Below are positions 1 to 9,620 of a DNA stretch of 64,000 bases, piece after piece (the first letter of the stretch is position 1; each line of letters opens with the position of its first letter). Both the position numbers and the translations under genes were made by a program. The notes below the pieces were generated by a model that did not search any database, was not told the origin of the DNA, and saw only the letters and a program-made list of their open reading frames with translations. This stretch comes from Zoogloeaceae bacterium (lineage in GTDB: Bacteria > Pseudomonadota > Gammaproteobacteria > Burkholderiales > Rhodocyclaceae): NCBI GenBank assembly GCA_031277315.1, contig JAITMP010000042.1, positions 17,356 to 81,355 on the forward strand. The letters are read 5' to 3'.

Positions 1-1
1 G

Positions 2-595
2 CATGTCATTGCGGCGGAAATTCTCGACTGGCTGCGGCAGGAAAAACTCGCCATTCCGGTGATTCCCGCCGGCGGCATTTTCACCGGCACGGATGCAAGC
101 GGCTACCTTGAAGCCGGCGCCGCCGCCGTGCAGGTGGCGACCCGTTTCACCGTGGCGAAGGAATGCGGCCTGCCGGCGGAAGTGCAGCAGGAATACTTCA
201 AGGCGGGTGAGGACGACATCGAGGTCAACAGCATCTCGCCGACCGGCTATCCGATGCGCATGCTGAAGAACAGTCCGGCGATCGGCTCCGGCATTCGTCC
301 GAACTGCGAGGCTTACGGTTATCTGCTCGATTCAAGCGGTCGCTGCGCCTATATCGACGCTTATTACCGTCAGGTGGCGGCGCATCCGGGCCAGAAAAAT
401 ATTCAAGTGTGGGACAAGACCTGTCTGTGCACCCACATGCGCAACTTCGACTGCTGGACTTGCGGCCACTACACCTATCGACTGAAAGACACCTCGCGCC
501 GCCTTGCCGACGGCAGCTATCAGTTGCTTACCGCCGAGCATATTTTCAGGGATTACCAGTTCAGCAAGGACGGCAGCATCGCGCTGCCGGATTGA
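2..595 (+). CDS. NAD(P)H-dependent flavin oxidoreductase / nitronate monooxygenase family, C-terminal part
   Basis: The gene is cut by the window start; 197 residues are readable in frame from base 2. The first part carries the FMN-phosphate-binding features of the 2-nitropropane dioxygenase TIM barrel: IPAGGIFTG, then the barrel strand AAAVQVATRF. Such enzymes oxidise nitronates or reduce enoyl groups with FMN; the substrate cannot be told from this fragment. The C-terminal part is odd because it carries a cysteine cluster of the form C-x-C-x7-C-x2-C (CLC...CWTC), which could bind a metal. The gene precedes a MaoC-type dehydratase by 49 bases, so a role in acyl-CoA or fatty-acid metabolism is possible. 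The family is fairly sure, the substrate unknown. Confidence 0.75.
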   Translation, partial: HVIAAEILDWLRQEKLAIPVIPAGGIFTGTDASGYLEAGAAAVQVATRFTVAKECGLPAEVQQEYFKAGEDDIEVNSISPTGYPMRMLKNSPAIGSGIRPNCEAYGYLLDSSGRCAYIDAYYRQVAAHPGQKNIQVWDKTCLCTHMRNFDCWTCGHYTYRLKDTSRRLADGSYQLLTAEHIFRDYQFSKDGSIALPD

Positions 596-644
596 GGCGG
601 AAACGCCGGGGTTGGCCGCGTTCACCGCAAGCTATGGATGACTC

Positions 645-1088
645 ATGAAGTTCGCTGAATTCCACGCCGGCCAGATCATCGAGGCCGGCCCCCACCTCGT
701 CACTGAAGCCGAGCTTGTCCAGTTCGCCAAGGCTTACGATCCGCAGTGGTTTCACGTCGATCCGGCGCTCGCGGCCAAGGGTGTGTTCGGCGGACTGATC
801 GCGAGCGGCTGGTACACCACGGCGATTGCGATGCGGCTGGCCGTCGACGCGGCGCTCGCCGGCTCCGAATCCTTCGCCTCGCCCGGATTGAAATACCTCA
901 AGTGGCCCAACCCGGTGCGCCCCGGCGACAGCCTGCGCCTCGTCGCCGAGGTGCTCGAAGCGCGCCGCTCCGAAAAGCGCCCGGACACCGGCATCCTGCG
1001 CTGGCGCTGGCAGCTTCTCAATCAACACGACCTGCCGGCGCTCGATCTGGAGGGAACCACCCTGTTCAAACTTGGCGCGCCGGGGTGA
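645..1088 (+). CDS. MaoC-like (hotdog fold) acyl dehydratase
   Basis: A 147-residue single-domain hotdog protein of the MaoC / (R)-specific enoyl-CoA hydratase type. The hydratase motif region is visible as a catalytic Asp-x4-His (YDPQWFHVDP) followed by FGGLIASGWYT, the usual active-site loop and hot-dog helix. Family members hydrate trans-2-enoyl-CoA to (R)-3-hydroxyacyl-CoA, feeding PHA synthesis or fatty-acid turnover. It follows the flavin oxidoreductase closely and may be co-transcribed with it. No strong Shine-Dalgarno is seen; the ATG at 645 is chosen because the family begins just before the xxFxxGxxI motif seen at residues 4-11. Confidence 0.8.
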   Translation: MKFAEFHAGQIIEAGPHLVTEAELVQFAKAYDPQWFHVDPALAAKGVFGGLIASGWYTTAIAMRLAVDAALAGSESFASPGLKYLKWPNPVRPGDSLRLVAEVLEARRSEKRPDTGILRWRWQLLNQHDLPALDLEGTTLFKLGAPG

Positions 1089-1251
1089 GTGCCGTACTGA
1101 TGCCGCAAGCGCGCCGCTGCCGGGGCGTGCGCCGTCATGTGCTAATATCGGACTCGCTGCGCGGGATTGCAAAGGGTCGCAAAGGGTTGTAAAGGATCGT
1201 GAAAATCCCGCCGTTGATCCCATCCATTCCCGAAAATGAGAGGACTCTGCC

Positions 1252-1575
1252 ATGCCCTATGTGGTGACTGAATCCTGTATCAAATGCAAGTACACCGATT
1301 GCGTGGATGTCTGCCCGGTGGATTGCTTCCGTGAAGGCCCGAATTTTCTTGTCATTGACCCGGACGAGTGCATTGATTGCACGCTCTGCGTGCCGGAGTG
1401 TCCGGTCGAGGCGATTTTCGCCGAGGACGACGTGCCGGCGGCGCAGAAGCATTTCACGGCGCTGAACGCGGAACTGGCCAAGCTGTGGAAGCCGATCGTC
1501 GAGCGCAAGGATCCCCTGCCGGACGCCGACGAGTGGGCGAAGGCGAAAGACAAGCTGGACAAGCTCGAACGCTGA
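1252..1575 (+). CDS. fdxA: 7Fe ferredoxin FdxA
   Basis: A 107-residue soluble electron carrier. Near the N-terminus lie Cys9, Cys12, Cys17, Cys21 and Cys25 ([17 protein letters not shown]). A second cluster motif, [15 protein letters not shown], starts near residue 40. The spacing is that of a [3Fe-4S] plus [4Fe-4S] ferredoxin of the Azotobacter FdI/FdxA type. The charged C-terminal tail (about residues 60-107) is also typical of FdxA in proteobacteria. A Shine-Dalgarno-like GAGAGG lies 8-13 bases before the ATG. It appears to stand alone; its redox partner cannot be inferred from the neighbours. Confidence 0.93.
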   Translation: MPYVVTESCIKCKYTDCVDVCPVDCFREGPNFLVIDPDECIDCTLCVPECPVEAIFAEDDVPAAQKHFTALNAELAKLWKPIVERKDPLPDADEWAKAKDKLDKLER

Positions 1576-1590
1576 TCTTTCGCGCCGGCC

Positions 1591-4359
1591 ATGCGCGAGG
1601 CCGCGCCCCCCGTTCTCACCCTTTCCCTTCCTCTCTCGGCGGATTTCGTCGAGCGTTGCGCCGAACGCATCGTCGAGGATTGCCGGGCGCGGCTGCCTGA
1701 TCTGTCTTCGATTCAGGTCGTTCTGCCGAATCTGGCGCTGGCGCCCCGGCTGTGCCGCGCCTTGGCGGCTGCCGCCGGTTCCGGCCTGCTGCTGCCGCGC
1801 CTGAGCACCTTGCCCCGGCTGGCGGCGGCTGCCGGCATTGGCGGCCAGCCGGACAGCCTGCGCCGGATCACGCTGTACCGACTGCTGCGCGAGCGCAACT
1901 GGTTTCCCGATAATGCCGTGTGGGAAATCTGCGCCGAACTGATTGCCCTTTTCGACGAGTTGAACGCGCGCGCCGTCGGCTTGCCGCAAGACGAAGCCGA
2001 ATTTCTCGCCCGGCTTGAACGCGCCTATGCCGCGCGCGGGTCGCAGCCCCTGCGCTTCGAGGCCGAGGTGGTGCATCGACTCTGGCTTGCCGAGGCCGCC
2101 GGGCCGCCGAGCCGTCAGGTCGCCGAGTCGATGGCGCTGGCGGCGCTGGCCGGCAAAGCCGCCGCGCCGCTGTACTTGCTGTGCGAGCACGATCCGCGTC
2201 CGGTCGAGGCGGATTTCTGCCGGGTCTGGGCGCTGCGGCAGCCGGTGACGCTGTTCCAGCCCCGCCGCGATGCGGTGCAAGAAGCGCCGATGCGGGCGCT
2301 GAATTTCGCCTGGCCGCCCGGCGTCCATGACGATGAATTATCGTCGCCGTTGATGCCATCGTTGATCGCCCGCGCCGAGGCGGCGCGCGCGGCTTTTCCG
2401 CTCAGTCCGTTGGCGGGCCGGCTGCGGCTGATCGGCGCCGCCAGTCTGGAGGCGGAAGCCGCGACCGCCGCCGCCGAAGTGAAACGCTGGCTCGCCGCCG
2501 GTCACAGCGCCATCGCGCTGGTCGCCGCCGACCGGGTGGCGGCGCGGCGCACGCGGGCGCTGCTTGAACGCGACGGCATTCTGGCGCGTGACGAAACGGG
2601 CTGGAAACTCTCCACCACGCGGGCGGCGGCGCTGATTGATGCCTGGCTGGAAGTGGCGGCGACGGATGCCTACCATCGCGCCTTGCTCGATCTGGTGAAA
2701 TCGCCCTTCGTCTTCGGCGATCTGCCGGAGGCGGCGCTTCAGGCCGGCCTGCTGCAACTGGAAAGCGGTCTGGCGCGTTACAACCTCGCCTCCGGTTTGA
2801 GCCGCTACGAGACGGCGCTGGCGCGGCAGGGCGACTGCGCCGAGGCGCTTGAATTGCTGCGGCGCGTGGCGGCGGCGCGGCGCGTGTTGCCGCGTGGCGG
2901 CGCTTTTGTCGCCGACTGGCTGGCCGCGCTGACGCAGTCGCTGGCGGCGCTCGGCGCGCTGGACGGGCTGGCGCGGGACGGCGCCGGCGCGACCCTGCTC
3001 GAATTGCTGCGGGCGCGGCAGGAGGAGCTGGCCGCCGTGCCGCCGCGCCTGACGTTCAACGAATGGCGGGAATGGCTCGACCGCGAATTCGAGAACGCCG
3101 CCTTTGTCGATCAAGGCATCGACAGTCCGCTCGTCATGACCCATCTGGCGGCGACCCGGCTGCGCCGCTTCGACGCCGCGATTCTGATCGGCGCGGATCG
3201 CGGCAATCTGGCGTCGGTTTTTTCCGGCGCGGTGTTCGGCAATCAGGCGGTGCGCGCCGATCTCGGCCTGCCGCTGCCGGCCGAGGCGGCGGCGCGTCTG
3301 CGCGACGACCTCGCCGGTTTGATCGTCTCCTGCGGCGAAGTGACGGCGACCTGGCAAATTCTGCGCGGCGACGAGGCGAATCTGCTGTGCCCGGAACTCG
3401 ACCTGTTATCTGTTTTGCATGCCCACGCCTGGGGCGACGGGCTGACGGCGGCGGCAGTGATGGCCGTAGCCGCGCCGCCGCCGGTCAGCGTCGTGAATAG
3501 TGCCGTGAACATTGCCGCAAACCCCGGCACGGCCATGCCGCGTCCCGCCGCGCCGCAGCGGACGCCGCTGCGTTTGTCGACGAGCGCGTATGCCAGTCTG
3601 GTGGCCTGCCCGTACCAGTTTTTCGTCCGCCGCATGCTCGGCCTCGCCGAGGCGGACGAGGTGAGCGAGGCGTTCGAAAAGCGCGACTACGGCGAGTTCG
3701 TGCATCGCATCCTGACGCGCTTTCATGCCGCGCATCCACGGCTCGCCGATCTGCCGGAGGCGGCGCTGGCCGCCGATCTGGAAGCGATCAGCCGGGCGCT
3801 GTTCGCGCCGCGCATCGCGGAGAATTTTCTCGAACACGCCTGGCTGGCGCGCTGGCTCGATTGCGTGCCCGGCTACATCGCCTGGCAGAAAGCGCGCGAA
3901 GCCGCCGGCTGGCGTTATGCCGGCGGCGAATTGGCGCGGGAGCGCATCCTGCCGCTGCCCGGCGGCGGGGAGGTGACGCTGCATGGCCGCCTCGACCGCC
4001 TCGATGTCCGCGATGACGCTGCCGAGGCGGTGCTCGACTACAAAACGCAGAACACGCAGAACGTGCGGCGGCGTCTGGCGGATGCCGCCGAGGAGGTGCA
4101 GCTTGCCTGCTATGCGCTGTTGCAGGGCGGGCAGGTGACGGAGGCGGCGTATGTCGCGCTCGATGGCGAGACGCCGGCCGCGCTGCCCCTGCCGGAGGTG
4201 CAGGCCGTGGCGCGCGCGCAAGGGGCGCGGCTGACGGCGGCGGTGGCTGCGCTGCGGGCCGGCGCGGCGCTGCCGGCGCACGGCGCGGAAACGGTCTGCG
4301 CATGGTGCGAAGCGCGCGGTCTATGCCGCCGCGATTATCACGCTGGAATACAGCCATGA
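1591..4359 (+). CDS. addB: AddB-like PD-(D/E)XK nuclease subunit of a helicase-nuclease
   Basis: A 922-residue protein that would process double-strand DNA ends together with the AddA-like helicase encoded next to it (AddAB is the functional counterpart of RecBCD). The N-terminal two thirds resemble an inactivated helicase scaffold with no Walker A motif. The C-terminal nuclease shows GRLDRLD at about residue 799 and VLDYKTQ at about 814, the PD-(D/E)XK core. Cys673 (in CPYQFF) and Cys903, Cys906 and Cys912 (CAWCEARGLC) match the four cysteines of the AddB iron-sulfur staple. The stop overlaps the start of the next gene (ATGA), so translation is coupled. A proline/alanine-rich linker at roughly residues 625-655 precedes the nuclease domain. 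Confidence 0.85.
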   Translation: MREAAPPVLTLSLPLSADFVERCAERIVEDCRARLPDLSSIQVVLPNLALAPRLCRALAAAAGSGLLLPRLSTLPRLAAAAGIGGQPDSLRRITLYRLLRERNWFPDNAVWEICAELIALFDELNARAVGLPQDEAEFLARLERAYAARGSQPLRFEAEVVHRLWLAEAAGPPSRQVAESMALAALAGKAAAPLYLLCEHDPRPVEADFCRVWALRQPVTLFQPRRDAVQEAPMRALNFAWPPGVHDDELSSPLMPSLIARAEAARAAFPLSPLAGRLRLIGAASLEAEAATAAAEVKRWLAAGHSAIALVAADRVAARRTRALLERDGILARDETGWKLSTTRAAALIDAWLEVAATDAYHRALLDLVKSPFVFGDLPEAALQAGLLQLESGLARYNLASGLSRYETALARQGDCAEALELLRRVAAARRVLPRGGAFVADWLAALTQSLAALGALDGLARDGAGATLLELLRARQEELAAVPPRLTFNEWREWLDREFENAAFVDQGIDSPLVMTHLAATRLRRFDAAILIGADRGNLASVFSGAVFGNQAVRADLGLPLPAEAAARLRDDLAGLIVSCGEVTATWQILRGDEANLLCPELDLLSVLHAHAWGDGLTAAAVMAVAAPPPVSVVNSAVNIAANPGTAMPRPAAPQRTPLRLSTSAYASLVACPYQFFVRRMLGLAEADEVSEAFEKRDYGEFVHRILTRFHAAHPRLADLPEAALAADLEAISRALFAPRIAENFLEHAWLARWLDCVPGYIAWQKAREAAGWRYAGGELARERILPLPGGGEVTLHGRLDRLDVRDDAAEAVLDYKTQNTQNVRRRLADAAEEVQLACYALLQGGQVTEAAYVALDGETPAALPLPEVQAVARAQGARLTAAVAALRAGAALPAHGAETVCAWCEARGLCRRDYHAGIQP

Positions 4360-7300
4360 GCGACCGGAGCGGCCAGCGTAACCAGAATTGCGGCCAGAAT
4401 TGCAATCAGGATTCCGGTCAGGATCTGACGGGCGCGGCGCTCGATCCGCGCCGGTCGGTGGTGGTGGAAGCCTGCGCCGGCAGCGGCAAGACCTGGCTGC
4501 TGGTGTCGCGCATTCTGCGTCTGCTGCTCGATGGCGCCGCGCCGGGGGAAATCCTCGCCATCACCTACACGCGCAAGGCGGCGCGAGAAATCGAGGAGCG
4601 CCTCTCCGGCTGGCTGCGTCTGCTGGCAGTCGGCGACGACGCCGAAGTGCGCGATTTTCTGCGCCAGCGCGCGGTGCCGGCGGCGGCGCTCGATGCCGCC
4701 CTGACGCGCGCGCGCGGCCTCTACGAGCGTGTGCTGTCCGCTTCGCCGCCGCTCACCGTCAGCACGTTCCACGGCTGGTTTGCGCGTCTGGTGCAAGGCG
4801 CACCGATGTCGAGCGGCCTGGCCGGATTCGCCTTGCATGAATCCGGCGCCGGTTTGCAAGAGGAAGCCTGGCAGCGCTTCGCCGCCGACTGCGGCGAACG
4901 CGGCGGCGCGGCGGCGGCTTCCCTGCTGTGGCTGCTGCGAGAGGCCGGGTTGGAGACGACCCGTGAACTGCTGTTCCGTTTCGCCGACCGGCGCGCCGAA
5001 TGGCATACTTACGCCGGCGAGGGCGAGGCGGCGCCGGCGCGCGCGCTGGAACGGCTGCGCGCATGCCTCGGCGTCGGCGCAGCGCCCGCCGCGATTGAAA
5101 ATCTTTTGGCCGATGCGCCGTTCATGCGCGAACTGCGCGAATACGCCGCCATTCTCGGGCGCAGCGAATTGAAGAGCGATGCGCGGATCGCCGCCGATCT
5201 CGAAACGGCATTCGCCGCCGCGACGGATGAAACGCGCTTCGCACAACTTTGCGCCGCGCTGTTGACCGCGGAGGGCGCGCCGCGCAAGCGCAAGGAAAGC
5301 AAAGAGGCAAGCAAGCGTTTCGGCGCTGCCGCCGCCCGTCTGCTGGATCTGCATGCGCGGTTGAGCGAGCGGACGGCGGCGGCGCTCGCCGCCCGGCGCG
5401 AGGAACTCGCGTATGAATTGAACCGGCATGTCTTCACCGCCGGCGCCGCCTGGATCGAGACGCTTGACCGTCACAAGCGCGAGCGCCGGCTGATGGATTT
5501 CGCCGATCTCGAATGGCATGTCTTGCGCCTGCTCGCCGACGAATCCCGCGCCGCCTTCTTGCAGGCGCGGCTGGACGCCCGCTACCGCCATATTCTGCTC
5601 GACGAATTTCAGGACACCAATCCTTTGCAATGGCAGATCCTGCTGGCCTGGCTGGCGGCTTATGGCGAGACGGGCGGCGCGGCGGACGCCGCCCGGCCGC
5701 ATGTGTTCGTGGTCGGCGACCCGAAGCAGTCGATCTACCGTTTCCGCCGCGCCGAGCCGCGCATTTTCGACCGCGCCGCGGCTTTCCTGCGGGAAGAATA
5801 TGATGCAAGGATGCTGGCCAACGATACCACACGGCGCAACGCGCCGGCGCTGATCGAGGTTATCAACCGCGTTTTCGCTGATATGCCATTGTTCTCGCAC
5901 TTCCGCCCGCACCGGAGCGCGGCGGATGCGCTGCCGGGCCGGGTCGAACTGCTGCCCTTGTGTTCCCTGAATGAGCCGGAGGAGGGCGCTGTTACGTCTG
6001 CCTCCGCGCCCTTGCGCGATCCGCTCGCCGTGCCGCAGCGGGTGGCGGAAGACGGCCGCCGGCGCGAGGAAGCCGCGCTGCTGGCGGCACGCATCGGCGA
6101 CATCGTGGGCCGCTGGGCGGTCGTCGACAAGGACAGCGGGCGCGAGCGGCCCGCCCGCTATGGCGACATCATGGTGCTGACGCGGCGGCGCGGCATCCTG
6201 CCCGAATTCGAGCGGGCGCTGCGCGGCGCCGGCATTCCCTGCCTCAGCGTTGGCCGCGGCGGTCTGCTGCGCACGCTGGAAGCCGCCGACCTGACGGCGC
6301 TGCTGTCCTGTCTGGTGGCGACCGCCGACGACTTGGCCTTGGCGCATGCCCTGCGCTCGCCCGCGCTGGGCGCGGACGACAACGATTTGCTCTGTCTGGC
6401 CGAACGCGCCGAACCCGATTGGTGGCGGCGGCTGCAAGCGCATGCCCAGGAACAGGCGGCTTCTCCGGCGCTCGCCCGCGCTGCGCGCCTGCTCGCCGGC
6501 TGGCGTGAAACCGCCCTGCGGCTGCCGGTGCATGATCTGCTCGACCGCATCTACCACGAGGGCGATCTGGTGGCGCGTTACCGCGCCGCCGCGCCCGCCG
6601 CGCTGTGGCCTGGCGTGGCGGCGAACCTTGAGGCGTTCATCGCGCTGGCGCTGGAACTGGATGCCGGACGGTATCCGAGCCTGCCGCGTTTTCTCGACGA
6701 GTTGGCGCGGCTGGACGAGGCGGGCGGCGAAGACGCGCCCGACGAGGGCGCGATCCGTGCCGAGGAAGCCGGTAACCGCGTGCGCATTCTCACCATTCAC
6801 GGCGCAAAGGGGCTGGAAGCGCCGATCGTCTGGCTGATCGACGCCCACAATACGCATCTGCCCCATGAGGCCTGGTCGCTGCTGCTCGACTGGCCGCCCG
6901 AATCGGCGCAGCCGACGCACTTCTCTGTGCTGGGGCGCAAGGAAGCGCGCGGCGCGCGCCGGGCGGCGCTGATCGAAGCTGAAGCGGTGCATGCGGCGCG
7001 CGAGGAAATCAATCTGCTCTACGTGGCGATGACGCGCGCGCGGCAGTATTTTTTCGCCAGCGGCATCGTTGCCGGACGCGGCAGCGCCAGGATGAGTTAC
7101 TGGGAGCGGATCAGCGCGGCGCTGGCAACGCTCGGCGATGAATATGTTTATGGCGCTGGCGGCGCATTGCCCGCCGAGGCGATGCCGCCGCCGGCAACGG
7201 CAACATCGGCGTTGCCCGCGCCGCCGCTGGTCGCGCCCGCCGCCGGGCGGCGGCGGGAAGCATCCAGTGCCGGCATGGATTACGGCGCCCGGCTGCATGC

Positions 7301-7724
7301 CGCGCTCGACTGGCTCAGCGCGGGCGGCAATGATGGCGCGGATGACGCCGGCGGGCGTCCGCCTGCGGGGATGGCTGCCGCCGACTGGCCCGCCGCGCGC
7401 GACGCCGCCCGCGCCATTCTCGACGCGCCGGGCTTGAAACAATTTTTCGATCCGGCCTGTTATCTGCGGGCGCTGAACGAAGCCGAGTTCATCTTGCCCG
7501 ATGGCAGCATCGGGCGCATCGACCGTCTGATCGAAACAGAAGACGGTTTCTGGGTGCTGGATTACAAGAGCGGTCAGCCCGACGCGGCGCTGCTGGAAAC
7601 GTATCGGGCGCAGATGGCGCGTTACCGGGCCGCCATCGGCGCGCTGTTTCCGTGCCGCGCCGTGCGTTGCGGACTGGTGTTCCGGGACGGCGGCTTCATG
7701 GAGGTTTTGGAACCGGAACGTTGA
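4356..7724 (+). CDS. addA: AddA-like UvrD-family helicase/nuclease
   Basis: A 1122-residue superfamily 1A helicase with a C-terminal nuclease, partner of the AddB-like protein just upstream. The Walker A motif AGSGKT is at residues 41-46, motif Ia ITYTRKAAREIEERL follows, motif II is LLDEFQDTNPLQ, and a late helicase motif is LTIHGAKGLE. The RecB-type nuclease core GRIDRL...VLDYKSG is intact (VLDYK at 1067-1071), so both subunits appear nuclease-competent, as in AddAB and unlike RecBC. The ATG at 4356 overlaps the addB stop and is preferred over an in-frame upstream ATG at 4302 inside addB. Residues about 8-24 are a low-complexity Gln/Asn/Cys/Asp stretch before the helicase domain. Confidence 0.87.
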   Translation: MSDRSGQRNQNCGQNCNQDSGQDLTGAALDPRRSVVVEACAGSGKTWLLVSRILRLLLDGAAPGEILAITYTRKAAREIEERLSGWLRLLAVGDDAEVRDFLRQRAVPAAALDAALTRARGLYERVLSASPPLTVSTFHGWFARLVQGAPMSSGLAGFALHESGAGLQEEAWQRFAADCGERGGAAAASLLWLLREAGLETTRELLFRFADRRAEWHTYAGEGEAAPARALERLRACLGVGAAPAAIENLLADAPFMRELREYAAILGRSELKSDARIAADLETAFAAATDETRFAQLCAALLTAEGAPRKRKESKEASKRFGAAAARLLDLHARLSERTAAALAARREELAYELNRHVFTAGAAWIETLDRHKRERRLMDFADLEWHVLRLLADESRAAFLQARLDARYRHILLDEFQDTNPLQWQILLAWLAAYGETGGAADAARPHVFVVGDPKQSIYRFRRAEPRIFDRAAAFLREEYDARMLANDTTRRNAPALIEVINRVFADMPLFSHFRPHRSAADALPGRVELLPLCSLNEPEEGAVTSASAPLRDPLAVPQRVAEDGRRREEAALLAARIGDIVGRWAVVDKDSGRERPARYGDIMVLTRRRGILPEFERALRGAGIPCLSVGRGGLLRTLEAADLTALLSCLVATADDLALAHALRSPALGADDNDLLCLAERAEPDWWRRLQAHAQEQAASPALARAARLLAGWRETALRLPVHDLLDRIYHEGDLVARYRAAAPAALWPGVAANLEAFIALALELDAGRYPSLPRFLDELARLDEAGGEDAPDEGAIRAEEAGNRVRILTIHGAKGLEAPIVWLIDAHNTHLPHEAWSLLLDWPPESAQPTHFSVLGRKEARGARRAALIEAEAVHAAREEINLLYVAMTRARQYFFASGIVAGRGSARMSYWERISAALATLGDEYVYGAGGALPAEAMPPPATATSALPAPPLVAPAAGRRREASSAGMDYGARLHAALDWLSAGGNDGADDAGGRPPAGMAAADWPAARDAARAILDAPGLKQFFDPACYLRALNEAEFILPDGSIGRIDRLIETEDGFWVLDYKSGQPDAALLETYRAQMARYRAAIGALFPCRAVRCGLVFRDGGFMEVLEPER

Positions 7725-7844
7725 ACGCTTTACAATCGGGCGTGAACGGCGAGAATGAGAACTGAGAATGAGAACTTATTGGCGGTGCGCGCCGTCGAAC
7801 CGGTAGTGACTCATTGCAAAGCCTGATCAGGCGCGGGAGGGAAG

Positions 7845-9524
7845 ATGGAAAAAATCTGGCTCAAGAATTATCCGGCCGGCGTGCCGGCGGAAATCGATGT
7901 CGACGAATTCAAGTCGATCAACGCGCTGTTTGAGCACTGCGTGCGCAGCTTCCGCGATCGCGTCGCCTACATCAACATGGGCAAGTCGATCACCTACGGC
8001 GAACTGGATGGCTACGCGCGCGATTTTGCCGCTTATCTTCAGTCGCTGGGCTTGACGAAGGGCGCGCGCGTGGCGGTCATGATGCCGAACCTGTTGCAGG
8101 ACCCGGTGTGCATCTTCGGCATCCTGCGCGGCGGCTACACGGTGGTGAACTGCAATCCGCTCTACACGGTGCGCGAACTGGAACACCAGTTGAAGGATTC
8201 CGGCGCCGAAGCCATTGTCATTGTCGAAAATTTCGCCAGCGTGTTGCAGGAGTGCATCGCGCATGGCGCGCTCACGTCGCTGAAGCACATCGTCGTCACC
8301 GGTCTGGGCGACATGCTCGGTTTTCCCAAGCGCGCCATCGTCAATTTCGTCGTCCGGCATGTCAAGCGGATGGCGCCGGCCTGGCATCTGCCGGGCGCGG
8401 CGCGTTTCAACGACGCGCTGGCGCGCGGCGCGCGGCACGGCTTCACGCCGGTCGACGTCGGCCATGAAGATGTCGCTTTCCTGCAATACACCGGCGGCAC
8501 CACCGGTGTCGCCCGGGGCGCCATGCTGACCCACCGCAACATCGTCGCCAACCTGCAACAGGCGCATGCCTGGATCAAACCTTTCCTGCCGGAGCAGGGC
8601 ACCATCGTCACGGCCCTGCCGCTGTATCACATCTTCGCCCTGACGGCGAACTGTCTCACCTTTCTCAAGGTCGGCTGGAGCAATCTGCTCATCACCAACC
8701 CGCGTGACATTCCGGGCTTCGTCAAGGAACTGCGGCGGCATCCTTTCGACGGCATCACCGGCGTGAACACCTTGTTCAACGCGCTGCTCAACAATCCCGA
8801 TTTCGCCAGGCTGGATTTCAGCCGGCTGCGGATCTCCCTCGGCGGCGGCATGGCGGTGCAAAAGGCGGTGGCGGACAAATGGCAGCAGGTTACCGGCGTG
8901 CCGCTGGTGGAAGCCTACGGCCTGACGGAAACGTCGCCGGCGGTGACCATCAACCCGCTCAACCTGAAGGCGTACAACGGCGCCATCGGCCTGCCGGTGT
9001 CGTCGACCGAAGTGACGATCCGCGACGACGCGGGCAACGATTTGCCGCTCGGCGCGGCGGGGGAACTCTGCGTACGCGGCCCGCAGGTGATGCGCGGCTA
9101 CTACAACCGTCCCGACGAAACCGCCGAGGTCATCATGCCGGACGGTTTTTTGCGCACCGGCGACATCGGCATGATTGACGAAGGGGGATTCGTCCGCATC
9201 GTCGACCGCAAGAAGGACATGATTCTGGTTTCCGGCTTCAATGTTTATCCGAACGAGATCGAGGCGGTGATCGCCATGCATCCGGGCGTGCTGGAAGTGG
9301 CGGCGGTCGGCGTGCCGGACGAGAAATCGGGAGAAGCGGTGAAGGTCTTCATCATCAAGAAAGACCCGGCCCTGACAGCCGAAGCGGTGATCGCCTACTG
9401 CAAGAAAAATCTCACCGGCTACAAAGTGCCGCGCCTGATCGAATTCCACACCGAACTGCCGAAGACCAACGTCGGCAAGATCTTGCGCCGCGCGCTGCGC
9501 GACGAGAAGGCGGACGGCAAGTAA
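7845..9524 (+). CDS. fadD: Long-chain fatty acid-CoA ligase (AMP-forming)
   Basis: A 559-residue ANL-superfamily acyl-CoA synthetase that activates fatty acids with ATP and CoA for beta-oxidation. The AMP-binding P-loop [18 protein letters not shown] starts at residue 215. Further motifs are [17 protein letters not shown] and [18 protein letters not shown], with the C-terminal catalytic lysine region [12 protein letters not shown]. Length and motifs fit FadD. A good ribosome site (GGGAGGGA) lies just before the ATG. The 120 bases between addA and this gene hold no other gene. Confidence 0.92.
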   Translation: MEKIWLKNYPAGVPAEIDVDEFKSINALFEHCVRSFRDRVAYINMGKSITYGELDGYARDFAAYLQSLGLTKGARVAVMMPNLLQDPVCIFGILRGGYTVVNCNPLYTVRELEHQLKDSGAEAIVIVENFASVLQECIAHGALTSLKHIVVTGLGDMLGFPKRAIVNFVVRHVKRMAPAWHLPGAARFNDALARGARHGFTPVDVGHEDVAFLQYTGGTTGVARGAMLTHRNIVANLQQAHAWIKPFLPEQGTIVTALPLYHIFALTANCLTFLKVGWSNLLITNPRDIPGFVKELRRHPFDGITGVNTLFNALLNNPDFARLDFSRLRISLGGGMAVQKAVADKWQQVTGVPLVEAYGLTETSPAVTINPLNLKAYNGAIGLPVSSTEVTIRDDAGNDLPLGAAGELCVRGPQVMRGYYNRPDETAEVIMPDGFLRTGDIGMIDEGGFVRIVDRKKDMILVSGFNVYPNEIEAVIAMHPGVLEVAAVGVPDEKSGEAVKVFIIKKDPALTAEAVIAYCKKNLTGYKVPRLIEFHTELPKTNVGKILRRALRDEKADGK

Positions 9525-9620
9525 AGCGTCGCTCCCGTTTCCGCGCTGCCCTCGCGAGCGGGCGGCGCGGGCATGCCCCTGTGATAAACTTACCCCGATT
9601 TCACTTCCGCGCTTCACGCC

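Noticed and set aside
4338..7442. A 1034-codon minus-strand frame opposite addA
   Set aside because: Arginine/glutamine-rich antisense translation of a gene with clear helicase motifs.
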